From: Panulirus ornatus | Lineage: Eukaryota > Arthropoda > Malacostraca > Decapoda > Palinuridae | NCBI RefSeq assembly: GCF_036320965.1 | Contig: NC_092287.1 | Coordinates: forward strand, 12,161,797-12,225,796 | DNA length: 64,000 bases | Direction: 5' to 3' | Shown here: positions 38,701 through 52,029 of the stretch, piece after piece | How the letters are laid out: each line of letters begins with the position of its first letter | Numbering within the stretch: the stretch's first letter is position 1 | Translations under genes and position numbers: made by a program | The notes under the pieces: generated by a model | Told to the model about the DNA's origin: nothing | What the model saw: only the letters and a program-made list of their open reading frames with translations | Databases searched by the model: none

Positions 38701-39376
38701 GAGACGGATATGATAAAACGAAGAATATTTTTTCCGAAAAAAGTACAAGAAGTATAGCGTGTAGCGACGTATATAGAAAGAAAACACAGTAAATTGCAGG
38801 AGATAAGGTCATCATGGGTCTTCAAATGAGCAGATAAACCATTGGGACATTTCCAGAAGCTGAAGGAAAACGTCTTGATTTGATACACAATCATTATTTT
38901 GTCAACATCAAGGCCTCACGATGCTTCAGAATTAATCCCTCGGGAATCTAACACCTGTTGCTGGCCCGCGCTACTGTGCTGTTTACCTTTCTTCATTTGC
39001 CGCGGTGTACAGTGAACCTGATGAGAATATAACGCCTGGGGGGATTGGTGATGACCTAAGGGGAGCGAATCTCACCCCAAGTCTATAGGGATCAGGGTCC
39101 GCCCGAAGGTTACGTTGCCCTGTGCATGATTTGTCAAGAACAACTTGCCCTTGATTGCATTACCTTCCAGATAATTAAACTGAGCGAAAACGGATCTCCA
39201 TTGTTCATGAAATACCAGGTTTTCCCTGTCGAGACGATCTGCAGACTTGACTTTTTAAGGGTTAAGAATGGTAAGACAATTTGGCTTCCGTCAATAAACA
39301 CTGAGGAGTTGCCCAGTGACATTTCATCTATATACTTGCAAGAAAGGAAGCATCAGCGTCACACGCGGTCAAACGA
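38701..39376. other. Unique non-coding DNA
   Basis: No gene recognised. The open frame at 39126-39551 runs into SINE sequence and is not accepted. Confidence 0.5.
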
Positions 39377-39690
39377 TACGAAATCATTCCCGCTATGGCA
39401 CAGAGGCCCCGGGTTCGATACTGGCTGTTGGAGGCTTGTATGCTCTATGAAGGTGTGCGGTCATATGCACTTTATTCGTAATCATATACTTCCGCGTTGT
39501 ACAGTTAGGTTCGGTAAAATGCTCTCTGCTGGCTGTGTGCGCCTGTTGTGAAATGACCGGTGTAGACCCCGTGAGACGAAGGGTGTTCGAGCACATAGTA
39601 TTCGAATACATATTTCGTATTAGCCAGGCCCATAGCCTGGCTGTTGGAGGTTTGTTTGTTCTTTGAAGGTACGCGTTCATATGCACTCTA

Positions 39691-39695
<5 letters not shown>
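39377..39695 (+). mobile_element. tRNA-derived SINE family A, tandem pair
   Basis: Unit 1 has a B box (CCGGGTTCGATACTGG near 39410), CTGTTGGAGGCTTGTATGC, GTCATATGCACTTTATTCG, GTGAGACGAAGGGTGTTCGAG and ends TATTCGAATACA at about 39610. Unit 2 follows at once with a head in which the B box is lost (CATAGCCTGGCTGTTGG), the GCATATGCAC-type body and truncation into (AT)n at 39696. Together with 15517-15658 this defines the family as about 230 bp long. Confidence 0.8.

Positions 39696-39760
<65 letters not shown>
39696..39760. repeat. (AT)n tract
   Basis: Truncates the second SINE unit and precedes an isolated LINE tail. Confidence 0.96.
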
Positions 39761-39761
<1 letters not shown>

Positions 39762-39815
39762 TTTCGTCTGTTTCCTTGCGCTTCCTCGCAAACACGGGAG
39801 ACAGCCACAAGGTAT
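39761..39815 (+). mobile_element. Isolated RTE 3' tail
   Basis: Only the last about 50 bp of the LINE is present: TTTCGTCTGTTTCCTTGCGC, TTCCTCGCAAACACGGGAG, then ACAGCCACAAGGTATAA, with (AT)n before and after. It is an extreme 5' truncation. Confidence 0.8.
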
Positions 39816-39839
39816 AATATATACATATATATATATATA

Positions 39840-41735
<1,896 letters not shown>

Positions 41736-41744
41736 AAAAAAAAA

Positions 41745-42055
41745 AATATGTATATATGTATATATATATATATATTTTCATTTATTTCAAAAAATTCTAT
41801 TCTATTATGATATCCAAGAGATGATATTGACAAGGATTATTGTGAATATTCCATATCCCTAAGAGTTTTGAGTCTCCCAGACTTCACTTTGATCATGTCA
41901 GTACGGCTCTCGCAATGCGACGTCCGCCAGTTATATTCTTTCGTGTGTTAACAATATCAAGTTATCATCTTCTCCAAGAGACTTTTGAGAATCTTATGCT
42001 GCAGCCAGTGATGTATCGGAAATATTATAATTTCCGCCCCCATAGGTATACGCCT
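41745..42055. other. Short AT tract and unique DNA
   Basis: After the LINE A-run a short (TATG/AT) stretch (41747-41775) leads into unique DNA with no gene. Confidence 0.5.
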
Positions 42056-42490
42056 TTACCTAACCTAACCTAACCTAACCTAACCCTAACCCTAACATAA
42101 CCTAACCTAACCTAACTCTAACCCGAACTCGAACCCTAACCTGACCTAACACTAGCCAACCTAACCTAACCCTAAGCTAACCTAACCTGACACTAACCTA
42201 ACCTTAACTAACCTAACCTAACACTAACCCCAATCTGACGCAACCTAACACTAACCTGACCTAACCTAACCCTAACCTAACTTATCCCTAACCTAACCCT
42301 ACCTTAATCTAACCCAAGCTATCCTAACCCTAAACTAATCTAATCTAACCTTAATCTAACCTAACCCTAACTTAACCTAACATAACATAATCTAACCCTA
42401 ACCTACCCCAAGAACCTAACCTAACCTAATCTAACCCTAACCTACCCTAACTTAACCTATCTTAATCTAACCTAACATAACCCTAACTTA
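42056..42490. repeat. Interstitial telomere-like (CCTAA)n block
   Basis: About 430 bp of CCTAA units mixed with CCCTAA, CTAA and single-base variants, all with the C-rich strand on plus. TTAGG is the common arthropod telomere repeat. The variants indicate an old internal block rather than a functional chromosome end. Confidence 0.92.
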
Positions 42491-44099
42491 GGATATAAGT
42501 GTTCCTACAACCCCTCAGATACCCCGTGTTCCCATACCTTGCCTGGAAATTTTACAGGCTGCATTCAACAGTAATTTCGCAACCTCTGTGGGGCGTAAAC
42601 TGTGAAAACACGGATTTGCATCAAACCCTTTCTGAAAGGGTGTGGTGGAATGGGGAGCTGATCTCTAAGTTTCCTTCATTTCGCTTTCCTCCTCGTCTCT
42701 CATCTCTACAAATATATCTCTCGACGGTCTAATCTTCGTCATAGTTAATGAATCAACCTCTCCCTCTACCCATAGCCTCTCCCTTGGTTGACATGTCTCC
42801 TACGCTCTTCATCCTATTTCAGTCAGTGATCCGTTTATTCTTCAAGTATACGTAAACGTACGATCCAACACTGTATTGTTTTACGTCCTTAGAGTCCGCT
42901 TCCTCTTTCACTCGATCTGCGAATCTTCACGCCTCACCTACCCCTGCATACTCAGATTTGCCTACTGGAGCAAATGCCAACTAGTTGAGTTTAATGTGCG
43001 TAAAATCCGATTTTACTCCTATTTGTCTTTCTAAGCCCCACTAAGCACCCACCTACCCATCCATCCCATCCCATCCCCAGCCACCGAACCCAACAACGCC
43101 CACCCAACCACACCCACCAAACCCAATCACCCCCATCTCCTCTATCTCTTCTCATGGGTCTTTGATTCCAAAATTTAACACAAAGAATATAACTGGTATG
43201 ACAAGCTAATCCGATTATTCAAGGGAACTAATTCATCCTTGTACGGTGAACTGCTTTATCATACGTGGAACTTTTAACATCACTTACCCGACGGAGTCTA
43301 AGGGGAATCCGGCTATTCAACTTTTACAATCTGACCTCAGAATTTGACCCACTTGCCTTACACTGCAGTGTTCGTTCTCTTTACCCTTCTTCCTTAGATG
43401 TTACTCTGGCTTCTGCACCCGAGGACTGACTGCCTGTGTGTCCTCACTACCACTGACTATACCATGTAATACTCGGTCACAAGCAACTCAGGGCAATGCA
43501 TAGGGACGCATGATCACGTCAGACAGGAGAAGACTTGCTGGTGTACAACGAGGTTATAATAGATATGGAAGGATGATATTTGAACTCCTCATGTTTATGA
43601 ATAAAGGACCCTATATGAATATAGATAAAGGACCATAGATGAAGGAGCATAATTAAAGAAGCCTAAGAGAATATAAATAAAGGAGAAAAAGTGGAGAGGC
43701 TTGGCCCCATCCACTACCAACTCCAATATATCGACCGGAAGGAAAATTAGCTATTAAAGAACACATTGCAACACAGATACAATACGTTGGTATTGGAAAA
43801 TCTGAGATGACTGGAAAACATTATCAGAACTGAACAACATATTGTGAAATTAGGCCGTTGTGACGTCGGCTTCTCCTGACATCATTAAGGATTGGAACTG
43901 TTTATCTTATCTTTTATTCGATAGTTACGACCGTCCCTTATTTCAATGGCAGGTTTTCTGTTTCTTTCAAGAGTCCTTGATTACTTTTCCCCTCTTCTTC
44001 TTAACTCTATTGCCTTACATATCTCTCATATTTCATTTGAGGCTTAGTCTGGACGAGGGCTTATATCTTATATCTTTTATATATATTATTCATTTTATT
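42491..44099. other. Unique non-coding DNA
   Basis: C-rich low-complexity stretch at 43045-43140 (CCCACC/CATCC words), a degenerate ATAAAGGA-rich stretch at 43600-43700, otherwise nothing recognised. Confidence 0.5.
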
Positions 44100-45435
44100 T
44101 ATTTGTTTTGCTTTGTCGCCGTCTCCCGCGTTTGCGAGGTAGCGCAAGGAAACAGACGAAAGAAATGGCCCAACCCACCCCACACACATGCATATACATA
44201 CACGTCCACACACGCAAACATACACACCTATACACCCGAACGTACACATACATATACACACACAGACACATACACATATACCCATGCACACAATTCACGC
44301 TGTCTGCCCCTACTTATTCCCATCGCCACCTCGCCACACATGGAATACCATCCCCCTCCCCCCTCATGTGTGCGAGGTAGCGCTATTAAAAGACAACAAA
44401 GGCCCCATTCGTTCACACTCAGTCTCCAGCTGTCATGCAATAATGCCCAAAACCACAGCTCCCCCTCCACATCCAGGCCCCACACAACTTTCCATGGTCC
44501 ACCCCAGACGCTTCACATGCCCTGATTCAATCCACTGACAGCACGTCAACCCCGGTATACCACATCGATCCAATTCACTCTATTCCTTGCCCGCCTTTCA
44601 CCCTCCTGCATGTTCAGGCCCCGATCACTCAAAATCTTTTTCACTCCATCTTTCCACCTCCAATTTAGTCTCCCACTTCTCCTCGTTCCCTCCACCTCCG
44701 ACACATATATCCTCTTGGTCAATCTTTCCTCACTCATTCTCTCCATGTGCCCAAACTATTTCAAAACACCCTCTTCTGCTCTCTCAACCACGCTCTCTTT
44801 ATTTCCACACATCTCTCTTACCCTTACATTACTTACTCGATCAAACCACCTCACACCACACATTGTCCTCAAACATCTCATTTCCAGCACATCCACCCTC
44901 CTGCGCACAACTCCATCTATAGCCCACGCCTCGCAACCATGCAACATTGTTGGAACCACTATTCCTTCAAACATAACCATTTTTGCTTTCCGAGATAATG
45001 TTCTCGACTTCCACACATTCTTCAAGGCTCCCAGGATTTTCGCCCCCTCCCCCACCCTATGATTCACTTCCGCTTCCATGGTTCCATCCGCTGCCAGATC
45101 CACTCCCATATATCTAAAACACTTTGCTTCCTCCAGTTTTTCTCCATTCAAACTTACCTCCCAATTGACTTGACCCTCAACCCTACCGTACCTAATAACC
45201 TTGCTCTTATTCACATTTACTCTTAACTTTCTTCTTTCACACACTTTACCAAACTCAGTCACCAGCTTCTGCAGTTTCTCACATGAATCAGCCATCAGCG
45301 CTGTATCATCAGCGAACAACAACTGATTCACTTCCCAAGCTCTCTCATCCCCAACAGACTTCATACTTGCCCCTCTTTCCAAAGCTCTTGCATTCAGCTC
45401 CCTAACAACCCCATCCATAAACAAATTAAACAACC

Positions 45436-45436
<1 letters not shown>
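44100..45436 (-). mobile_element. RTE LINE, 5'-truncated, long 3' UTR type
   Basis: The tail (44108-44160) lacks a long A-run. The long 3' UTR contains the internal GTGCGAGGTAGCGCTATT core (about 44372). The RT C-terminus reads from [16 protein letters not shown] (45436) downwards. FADD is intact ([12 protein letters not shown], about 45310). A stop interrupts the frame near 44755 (KWFGHMERM region: LK, stop, FGHMERM). It abuts the (AT)n that flanks the PLE. Confidence 0.9.
44756..45436 (-). pseudogene. RTE reverse transcriptase fragment with FADD
   Basis: Open from the (AT)n boundary through [49 protein letters not shown] and MRCLRTMCGVRW to a TAG that replaces the Trp codon of WFGHMERM at about 44756. 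The remaining C-terminus (44546-44746) continues in the same frame. Confidence 0.87.

Positions 45437-45513
<77 letters not shown>
45437..45513. repeat. (AT)n tract between LINE and PLE
   Basis: Shared boundary of the LINE 5' truncation and the left end of the PLE. Confidence 0.97.
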
Positions 45514-45515
<2 letters not shown>

Positions 45516-45905
45516 CTATGAGTCCACGGGGAATATGAAACACGATAAGTTCGCAAGTGCACTTTTGTGTACTAATCACATCATCAGGGGGGACACAAGA
45601 GAGAAATATAACAGTCAGTTGATATACATCGAAGAGAGGAAGCTAGGACGCCATTTGGTAAACATGTTATTGTCCAAAACATACAAAGAGCGTTCATAAA
45701 CCTATCATTTTACAAATTTTATCAACAATAAAGTTATCCTATTTGTATAGACCATCATTAATATTAAGATTATAATTCATTGTGTATTTAATAATAGAAG
45801 ATTCAATGATATTTCTCTTGGTAATAGAATTAGAGTTGATAACTGAGATGGCATTACTCCAGTCAATACAATAATCATAGTTTTTAACGTGATTAAACAA
45901 GGCAT
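45514..45905 (-). repeat. PLE left terminal repeat (pLTR)
   Basis: Inverted with respect to 47493-47885. It includes the 3' end of the coding region, the hammerhead-like motif (45549-45593) and the outer sequence CCCCGTGGACTCATAGGAATA (minus strand). It lacks the 35-bp extension seen on the right. Confidence 0.85.
45549..45593 (-). ncRNA. Degenerate hammerhead-ribozyme-like motif
   Basis: CTGATGA (plus-strand 45587-45581) and palindromic stem III AGTGCACT (45563-45556) are retained, but the GAAA box reads AAAA: the invariant G12 is A (plus-strand T at 45566). Stem I is weakened because GGGA is changed to GCGA. Predicted inactive. Confidence 0.68.
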
Positions 45906-46437
45906 TTGATTCTTGTCCCGTTCTTATACTATATTTATGTTGCTTATGTCTAACAGAAAGATCCTTACCATTCTGACCAACATAAGATTTATCACAATTT
46001 CCATAAGGCACTTTATAGATGTATCCAAGAGAATTTTCTGGTGAATTCCTGATTAAGATATTCTTTATAGTATTATTGTTGCTAAAGTCAACATTTACAT
46101 TAAAGGATTTAAGCATCATGGGAAGTAAAGTGAAATTATTATTAAAAGGGAGGACTAAAAGATTCTTGATGTCAGCGGGAGGTTTGGGCTCAACTCTATA
46201 AAATGATTTCTTTGCTAACTTAAGGGATTTATCAATGAAAGATATAGGGTACTTTAACTTAGATGCAATAGAATATATATTCTCAAACTCATCATCAATA
46301 TACTCTGGACTGCAAATACGTAATGCCCTAAGGAACATAGATTGAAATGATGATAATTTAACTCTGTCATGTTGAGATGAGTAATAATGGATATATGAGC
46401 ACACATTGGTGAATTTTCTGAATATGATAAACTTAAA
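45739..46437 (-). pseudogene. PLE C-terminal region with GIY-YIG endonuclease
   Basis: After a frameshift near 46440 the frame is open for over 220 codons. RT thumb/linker (FIIFRKFTNVCSYIHYYSSQ, KSFYRVEPKPP), then the GIY-YIG module: GYIYKVPYGNCDKSYVGQ (about 46028-45975), LSVRHKQHKYSIRTG, ALFNHVKNYDYCIDW and the C-terminus ending DGLYK then stop. The first Cys of the usual PLE pattern (IPC--C---Y-G) is Tyr here. The domain normally nicks target DNA. Confidence 0.88.
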
Positions 46438-46439
46438 CT

Positions 46440-47525
46440 TGTTTCCTTTGCCTATGAATCATGCAATCTAAAAATGGTACCATACCATTATTTTCATTTT
46501 CTACAGTAGATTTGATGGAAGGTACTAAATTTAAGGGGAAAAATATTGGTAAATTTTCATTTGTTGGCCAAACACAAAGAACATCATCTACATACCTAAA
46601 CCAAATTGGATTAGAAGGGAAGATATGCTTTAGTAGTTTTGTTTCAAAAAATTCCACATGAAGATTACTAGTACAGGTGAAAGAGGGTTACCCATTGCCA
46701 TACCAAATTTTTGAGCATAATAATGTCCATTGAATTGAAATATACAGTCTTTTATACACAGTTTTATCAGTTCAATGAAAACAGACTTTGAAACAGGTAA
46801 ATGAATATCATCCAAGACATCAAGTGAATATTCTAAAAGGTCATCAACTGGAACTTTAGTGAAAAGTGAGGAAACATCAAGGCTAACTAGTTTGAAATCA
46901 AAATTAGAATTGATATTGTTTAGCTTGTTGACTAAATCTACATTGTTCATGATATTAGAATTTGATACCTTACCTACTAAAGGGCTTAATAAAGAAACTA
47001 ACCATTTTGATAATCTATATGTGATGGAGCCTACTGAACTCACTATAGGTCTTGCTGGAAAATTCTGTTTATGTGTTTTAATAAGTCCATACATATATGG
47101 CAATGAAGGAGACAAAGATGACAAACTTTTGATAAGAGAACTATTACCTTTCAACAACAACTTCATTTCTTTATTGAAATGAGAATTAACTGCTTCTAAG
47201 GGATTTCTACTAAGTTTAGAATATGTTGTGCTATTATTTAGATCATTCATTTTAGATAAATAGCTACTTTTGTCTAAAATCACAAGAGTGTTACCCTTAT
47301 CTGCTTTAGTAATATGTACATCCTTGTCTTTTTTAAGGTGTTGATAGCTCTTATAAATCTTTTAGAGCAATTAGGTTCCACTGGTTTTGACAAACTGGCA
47401 TACACTAAACCCTTACAGATATTACTTTCATTATTACTTGAATTACTGTATTTCTCTAAATTACAAAAATACTTTGTGACATCAACACAGCTGCCTTGTT
47501 TAATGACATTAAAAACTATGATCAT
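46440..47525 (-). pseudogene. PLE reverse transcriptase, frameshifted
   Basis: Pieces in three frames. 47525-47280 ends KDVHITKADKG-like sequence but shifts near 47325. 47283-46630 holds LVILDKSSYLSKM, YGLIKTHKQNFPARPIVSS, RLSKWLVSLLSPLVG, LVSLDVSSLFTKVPVDDLLE (motif A) and FGMAMGNPLSPVL (motif B). A shift near 46665 leads to 46657-46433 with FFETKL, WFRYVDDVLCVWP (catalytic YVDD at 46583-46594) and FLDCMIHRQRK. The PLE-type motifs are all present, but the frame is broken. Confidence 0.92.
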
Positions 47526-47912
47526 TGTATTGACTTGAGTAACGCCATCTCAGTTATTAACTCTAACTCTATTACCAAAAGAAATATCATTGAATCTTCT
47601 ATTATTGAATATACAAAGAATTATAATCTTACTATTAGTGATGGTCTATACAAATTAGATAACTTTATTGTTGATAAAATTTGTAAAGTGATAAGTTTGT
47701 GAACACTAGTTGTATGTTTTGGACAATTACATGTTTACCAAATGGCGTCCTAGCTTCGTCTCTTCGATGTATATCAACTGACTTATATTTCTCTCTTGTG
47801 TCTCTCCTGATGATGTGATTATTACACGAAAGTGCACTTGGGAATTTATCGTGTTTCTTTTTCCCCGTGGTTTCATAGGAATATCTTGATCACGTGCAAA
47901 ATTGTGATCCTT

Positions 47913-47917
<5 letters not shown>
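47493..47917 (+). repeat. PLE right inverted terminal repeat with extension
   Basis: Plus-strand copy of the terminal region. It reads DIKNYDHCIDLSNAISVINS up to CKVISL and a stop at 47701, homologous to the minus-strand ORF end. Then come GGACAATTACATG, CAAATGGCGTCCTAGCTTCG, the hammerhead-like motif, TTCCCCGTGG and a terminal extension (47883-47917) with GATCAC/GTGATC arms. Confidence 0.87.
47803..47843 (+). ncRNA. Hammerhead-ribozyme-like motif (type I, PLE-associated)
   Basis: CTGATGA at 47807-47813, GAAA at 47828-47831, stem III AGTGCACT at 47831-47838, T47839 before the predicted cut. Stem I pairs TCTC (47803-47806) with GGGA (47840-47843), including one G-T pair. Same extra T after CTGATGA as in the solo terminus at 11.6 kb. 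Confidence 0.68.

Positions 47918-47918
<1 letters not shown>

Positions 47919-47984
<66 letters not shown>
47919..47984. repeat. (AT)n tract
   Basis: Follows the PLE right end and passes into a short (GA)n run (47988-48010). Confidence 0.97.
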
Positions 47985-47988
<4 letters not shown>

Positions 47989-50900
47989 AGAGAGAGAGAG
48001 AGAGAGGAGAAAGTTCTCTAACCGCCGAATCATAAGAAAAATTAGCATATGATGAATTGCTTCTCCAGGCTTGCAGTGTCCTTTGACAGGACTGAGCAAC
48101 AACATCTGTCTTTCCTCCTTCACTGCTCGCTCCTACACCTCTCATGCATATCTAATACACGCAGTCTTTAAATGACTGCATCGCTCGACGTTTAAAATAA
48201 TGTTTCATCAAGCCCACCTTCACATCCAGCCAACGTATTGCGAGGAAAAGCGTTTAATATTAAACCTTGAATTACAGAATTCAAGGTCGTTTCTCGTAAA
48301 CTCACGTCATTCTTGCATGCAGGTGTTGTGTAATGTTCTTTACGATACGTCAGAAAGATAGATAAGAAAAATAGATCCGTTTATCACTCAAAAAGACGAG
48401 TAATTTAGCGATGCCGTCCCGGAATGGTGTGTTTATGTAGGGACGAACCATTTATCCCGTGGCTGGTAAGACATTTGGGTCGACAAACACCCACCCTCAC
48501 TACTGGGGCGAAATCGCATCTGAATCGCTGGTTCACGGCGCGATAGCGATGCACGGCTTTGTATTACAGACGGAGCAACACTTGCATTGTTACTGTTCAA
48601 TCGAGCAAACCAAATTCCAGCAGTGATGACAGTGGTTGGTGTCGGCGGTGGTGACGGGTGTGGCAGTGACTGGGGCTCACGTCACTGCTAATGATGATTG
48701 TGGTGGCGGTGCTGGTCTTGACGTCAGTATTAATGGTGGTAGAAGCTGCTGTGGTGATAACAGTTGTGTTGTGCGTGTGAATTTATACAGCAGACGACAT
48801 GGCATGAGGAAGAGAGGAGGAGGAGGAGGTAGATGACTAAAGTTTTGCTGTGGGGAAATGAAGAAGAAAATGAAAAAGAGGTAACATAACACCCAACCCT
48901 CATGTGGCTAGTCACAACACAGGCACTATGGAAAAAGACAGCCAGTCACATGGCACGTCTCTAGGTCTCAGAGGCTGCAACGCGCAAGTAAACAATCTCT
49001 CGAGAGCATAGGCCAACCTGTAAGAGCAAAGATGGAGAAGGAATATCACACAACCGATGGGATGGGATGGTTGAAAAAGAGGTGATAATAACAGAAGGTA
49101 ATATGACAGAAAGCTTTTGATTTGACTGTTTTAAAAAATGAGGAAGAAATGCGACCGTAGATGTAAGAGGAACACTTCGTACACGGGGCAGACGAGCCTT
49201 CCGTAGATATGGAACAGTTTTTCAGAAGAAATATAATGGCACCTCTACAACATCTCAAGCCTCAGAGAGGAAGAATTTGTTATGTTCATTATATGATAAG
49301 ATAGAAGATATGGCTATGACCACAATGTCCATGGACTGTGATGTTTCGAAATCACTCAAAGGGAAGCGAGTGAGGTTAGGAAAGGATACAGGCATATGTT
49401 GAGTGATCTCATTGTTCAGGTTAGCTCTCTTACTGCTTCCTTATTTTCGGAGAGGCCACACATGTCAGAATAAGACGGAATACGTTCACTGCTGAGAAAA
49501 GAGAGCGAGTATCGGAGTGACAAAAGTAAGGAAAGGGAACGGAGGAACGGTAGAATGGAATCGTCGGCGAAATATTGAACAGAGAAGAGGACGATGCAAG
49601 AGGATATATAGAGGAGAAAGAACGTGAGGGCAGATCTCTGAGAAAGTTGTTACATCAGAGACGATCATGATAGTGCGCCTGGATGATGAATTATGGATCA
49701 GAGAAGAAAACGAAACGAGGAAGAGAGAAAAAAGGAAATATGAGGAGCAATGATTTGTGCCACACTGTGTTAAAAACTTTAGGAGACGTTATGGGCCACG
49801 ACAAACGATTTACTAAAATATCTTAGAAAGGAAGACCAGGGTTGACGTCAACACCGGAAAGACTACCAGTGGATTTTACTCTGGGAGAGCCCTACTGAAA
49901 GAAGGGCATTGGGGTCGTATGTATTTAAGAAAGTGAGAGTTTATGAGAGTTTTATGGCCTTTGAAAATGGTTCGATGATGATGTCTGGGTAAATGATGGT
50001 GGCAGCTGTGATGGCGATGAAGATGGTCGTGGTAGTGGAGTGGTTCCGATGTTACTGTTAACGGTCGTAGCTGCTGCTGTGGTGGAAAAGGTAATGATGT
50101 TAGTGTGGTGGCAACTGTGATGGTGATGATGTTTGTGGCGGTGATGGTGCTGAGGTTTGTGCTAACAGTGGCAGTAAGAATGATGTGGTGTTAGTAATGC
50201 TACTGGATATCATGATGATGTTGATGTAGACAGATGTAGTGGAAGTGCATTACAGATGGTGGCTGTAGTGGATTATGTGTTAGTGATAATGGACTATTCG
50301 ATCTCGAAGAGAAACTGAAATTGCTGTCTTATCGAAAAAAGAGATCTGGCCTGAGATCTTCTAACTGAGATAGTAAGACTAGGTTCACTGCCTTCATTGG
50401 CCCATCTCCGCTAGGTGTTGGCCACTGTGTTCCATCGCGTCTGTTCCTTATGTTTGCAAGAAACAGTGTGGAATCTAACTGCGATGCACATTTCTGTATT
50501 ACATCAGCTTATATGTAAGTGAATTGAATTGCGGTATGGACCTGATTCGCCTAATGTTAGTGACTGATAACAGTAGACAGATGATAGACCGACAGATAGA
50601 CAGATAATCAGATACATAGATAAATACGGTGCCGCAGAATATGTTTACGAAATAACTTTCAAATATTCGTGAGACAGTCCTGATCATATTCGTAAGGTCG
50701 TGAACCTGAGTACGTACATATAACTGATCAGTACTTAAGTATACATAATTGGTCAAGAACATTCTATATTTCTGAATACATGAGCGAAGACTCATGTCAA
50801 GAAGGCGCTACATGCGCTACTGAGCAAAAAAAAAAAAGAATAAATATTTAGGGGTAGACCCACCTAAGGACAAGATCGTGTAGGAGGCGAGGGTGTGTTA

Positions 50901-51845
50901 ACCTAATAATCTTAAATGGGCAATATGCCAGGGTGAAAAGTGTAAGAAATGGGGGAAAGGGAAAAGGAGGGAGTACTTAATGACTTGGAAAGGAAGTGGG
51001 TTATGCCCGTTTGTTTGTTGGAGATTGGAAAAGAGTGGGAGAGACATGAAAAAGAAAAAGACAATAAAGTGCAGATGAAAAGAACAGTAAGGGGAACAAG
51101 GAATGGAATGAATGGATAGGTCACATCGTAGGGAATGGTGAATTATGTAGTGAAACATCAGGTAAATGGACATGGAAAGTGTGTAACGCAGTAAGGGAGT
51201 TAATCGTCATTTGACCGATGATACTGTTACATTTTTTCTTGTACTGTAGAAAACCTTTTCTTTTGCACGCACTGGAGTGACACGTCCTCACGGGTTTACG
51301 AAGAACTGTCGAATGTTACGCACTTCCGGAATAAAGATTTTCTGAAAAAAAGAAAAAAAAGGCATGGACAACGAAGCAGCCTACTAAGGACGAAGCAAGG
51401 AAATAGATAAAGAGGATATTGTTTATTGCGTTAATTAATCTGATAAAGGAAATGGTAACGGAAGAAGAACGATATGAACTCTTTCAGTTTTGTGTGGTCT
51501 GCACATGGCAGACTCCTGAATGTTGTTAAGACGTTTCATAATGATATTATTTCCCCTGGGACGAGACAACAGTAGTACGAGTGGGATGGCAAAGAAGTGT
51601 GTTGCTGGGATTCTCATTTCGTTGTTTATTTGACCTGAAGATGAGGTGGGAAGGGAGTGAGGTGAGGGTGATGATGGAAGCGAACGGATAGATGCCACAG
51701 TTTTTGTATTTTTATGTTGCCCTTGGAGCAGGTACAACACCTGTGGTAATTTTCTTATCCTTGATTACCTCACGTCCAAGGTCTATGATGGAGGTCTGGC
51801 GCTACCCAGGACCTTACTGAAGGTTCCTGCAAGACCAGGGGGTCC
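47985..51845. other. Unique DNA with GGT/GAT-rich low-complexity patches
   Basis: Patches rich in GTGGTG, GATGATG and GGTGGC occur at 48625-48840 and 49970-50280. Short open frames exist there but have low-complexity translations. 49480-49760 is purine-rich. No convincing gene or RNA was recognised in this 3.9 kb. Confidence 0.5.
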
Positions 51846-51955
51846 ACTACTCTCAAGAAGATTTAGACTCATTTGAAAGTGAAACGTTCTTCTCCCAGTG
51901 ATACAGCCTCACTCGCAGTGAAACCTGGAACAGGCGGAGTCCGGTAACACCAGTC
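51846..51955 (+). repeat. Dispersed repeat C, copy 2
   Basis: AGACTCATTTGAAAGTG, TTCTCCCAGTGATACAGCCT, GTGAAACCTGG and AGGCGGAGTCCGGTAACACC. The same words in the same order occur, reversed, at 58195-58330. Confidence 0.65.
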
Positions 51956-52029
51956 GTAGTTAATGAGAATGGTATGTCTCTTAGATGAGGCTTGTACAAG
52001 GTGGATGATTTATCACTTAATGATATTAA

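Larger units (their letters stand above)
45514..47918 (-). mobile_element. Penelope-like element (PLE) with inverted termini
   Basis: About 2.4 kb. Coding strand is minus: leader (about 47490), RT (about 47325-46440), then a GIY-YIG endonuclease domain (about 46030-45740) and a terminal region to 45514. The right end (47493-47885, plus) is an inverted copy of the left terminal region and includes the last about 65 codons of the ORF. The two copies differ at roughly one base in twelve over the coding part. A single-sided extension of about 35 bp follows (47883-47917). (AT)n lies on both sides. The ORF has at least three frameshifts, so the element is inactive. Confidence 0.92.

Noticed and set aside
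43860..44525. 221-codon plus-strand open frame
   Set aside because: The first half is unique A/T-rich sequence and the second half is antisense LINE 3' UTR; no protein motif.
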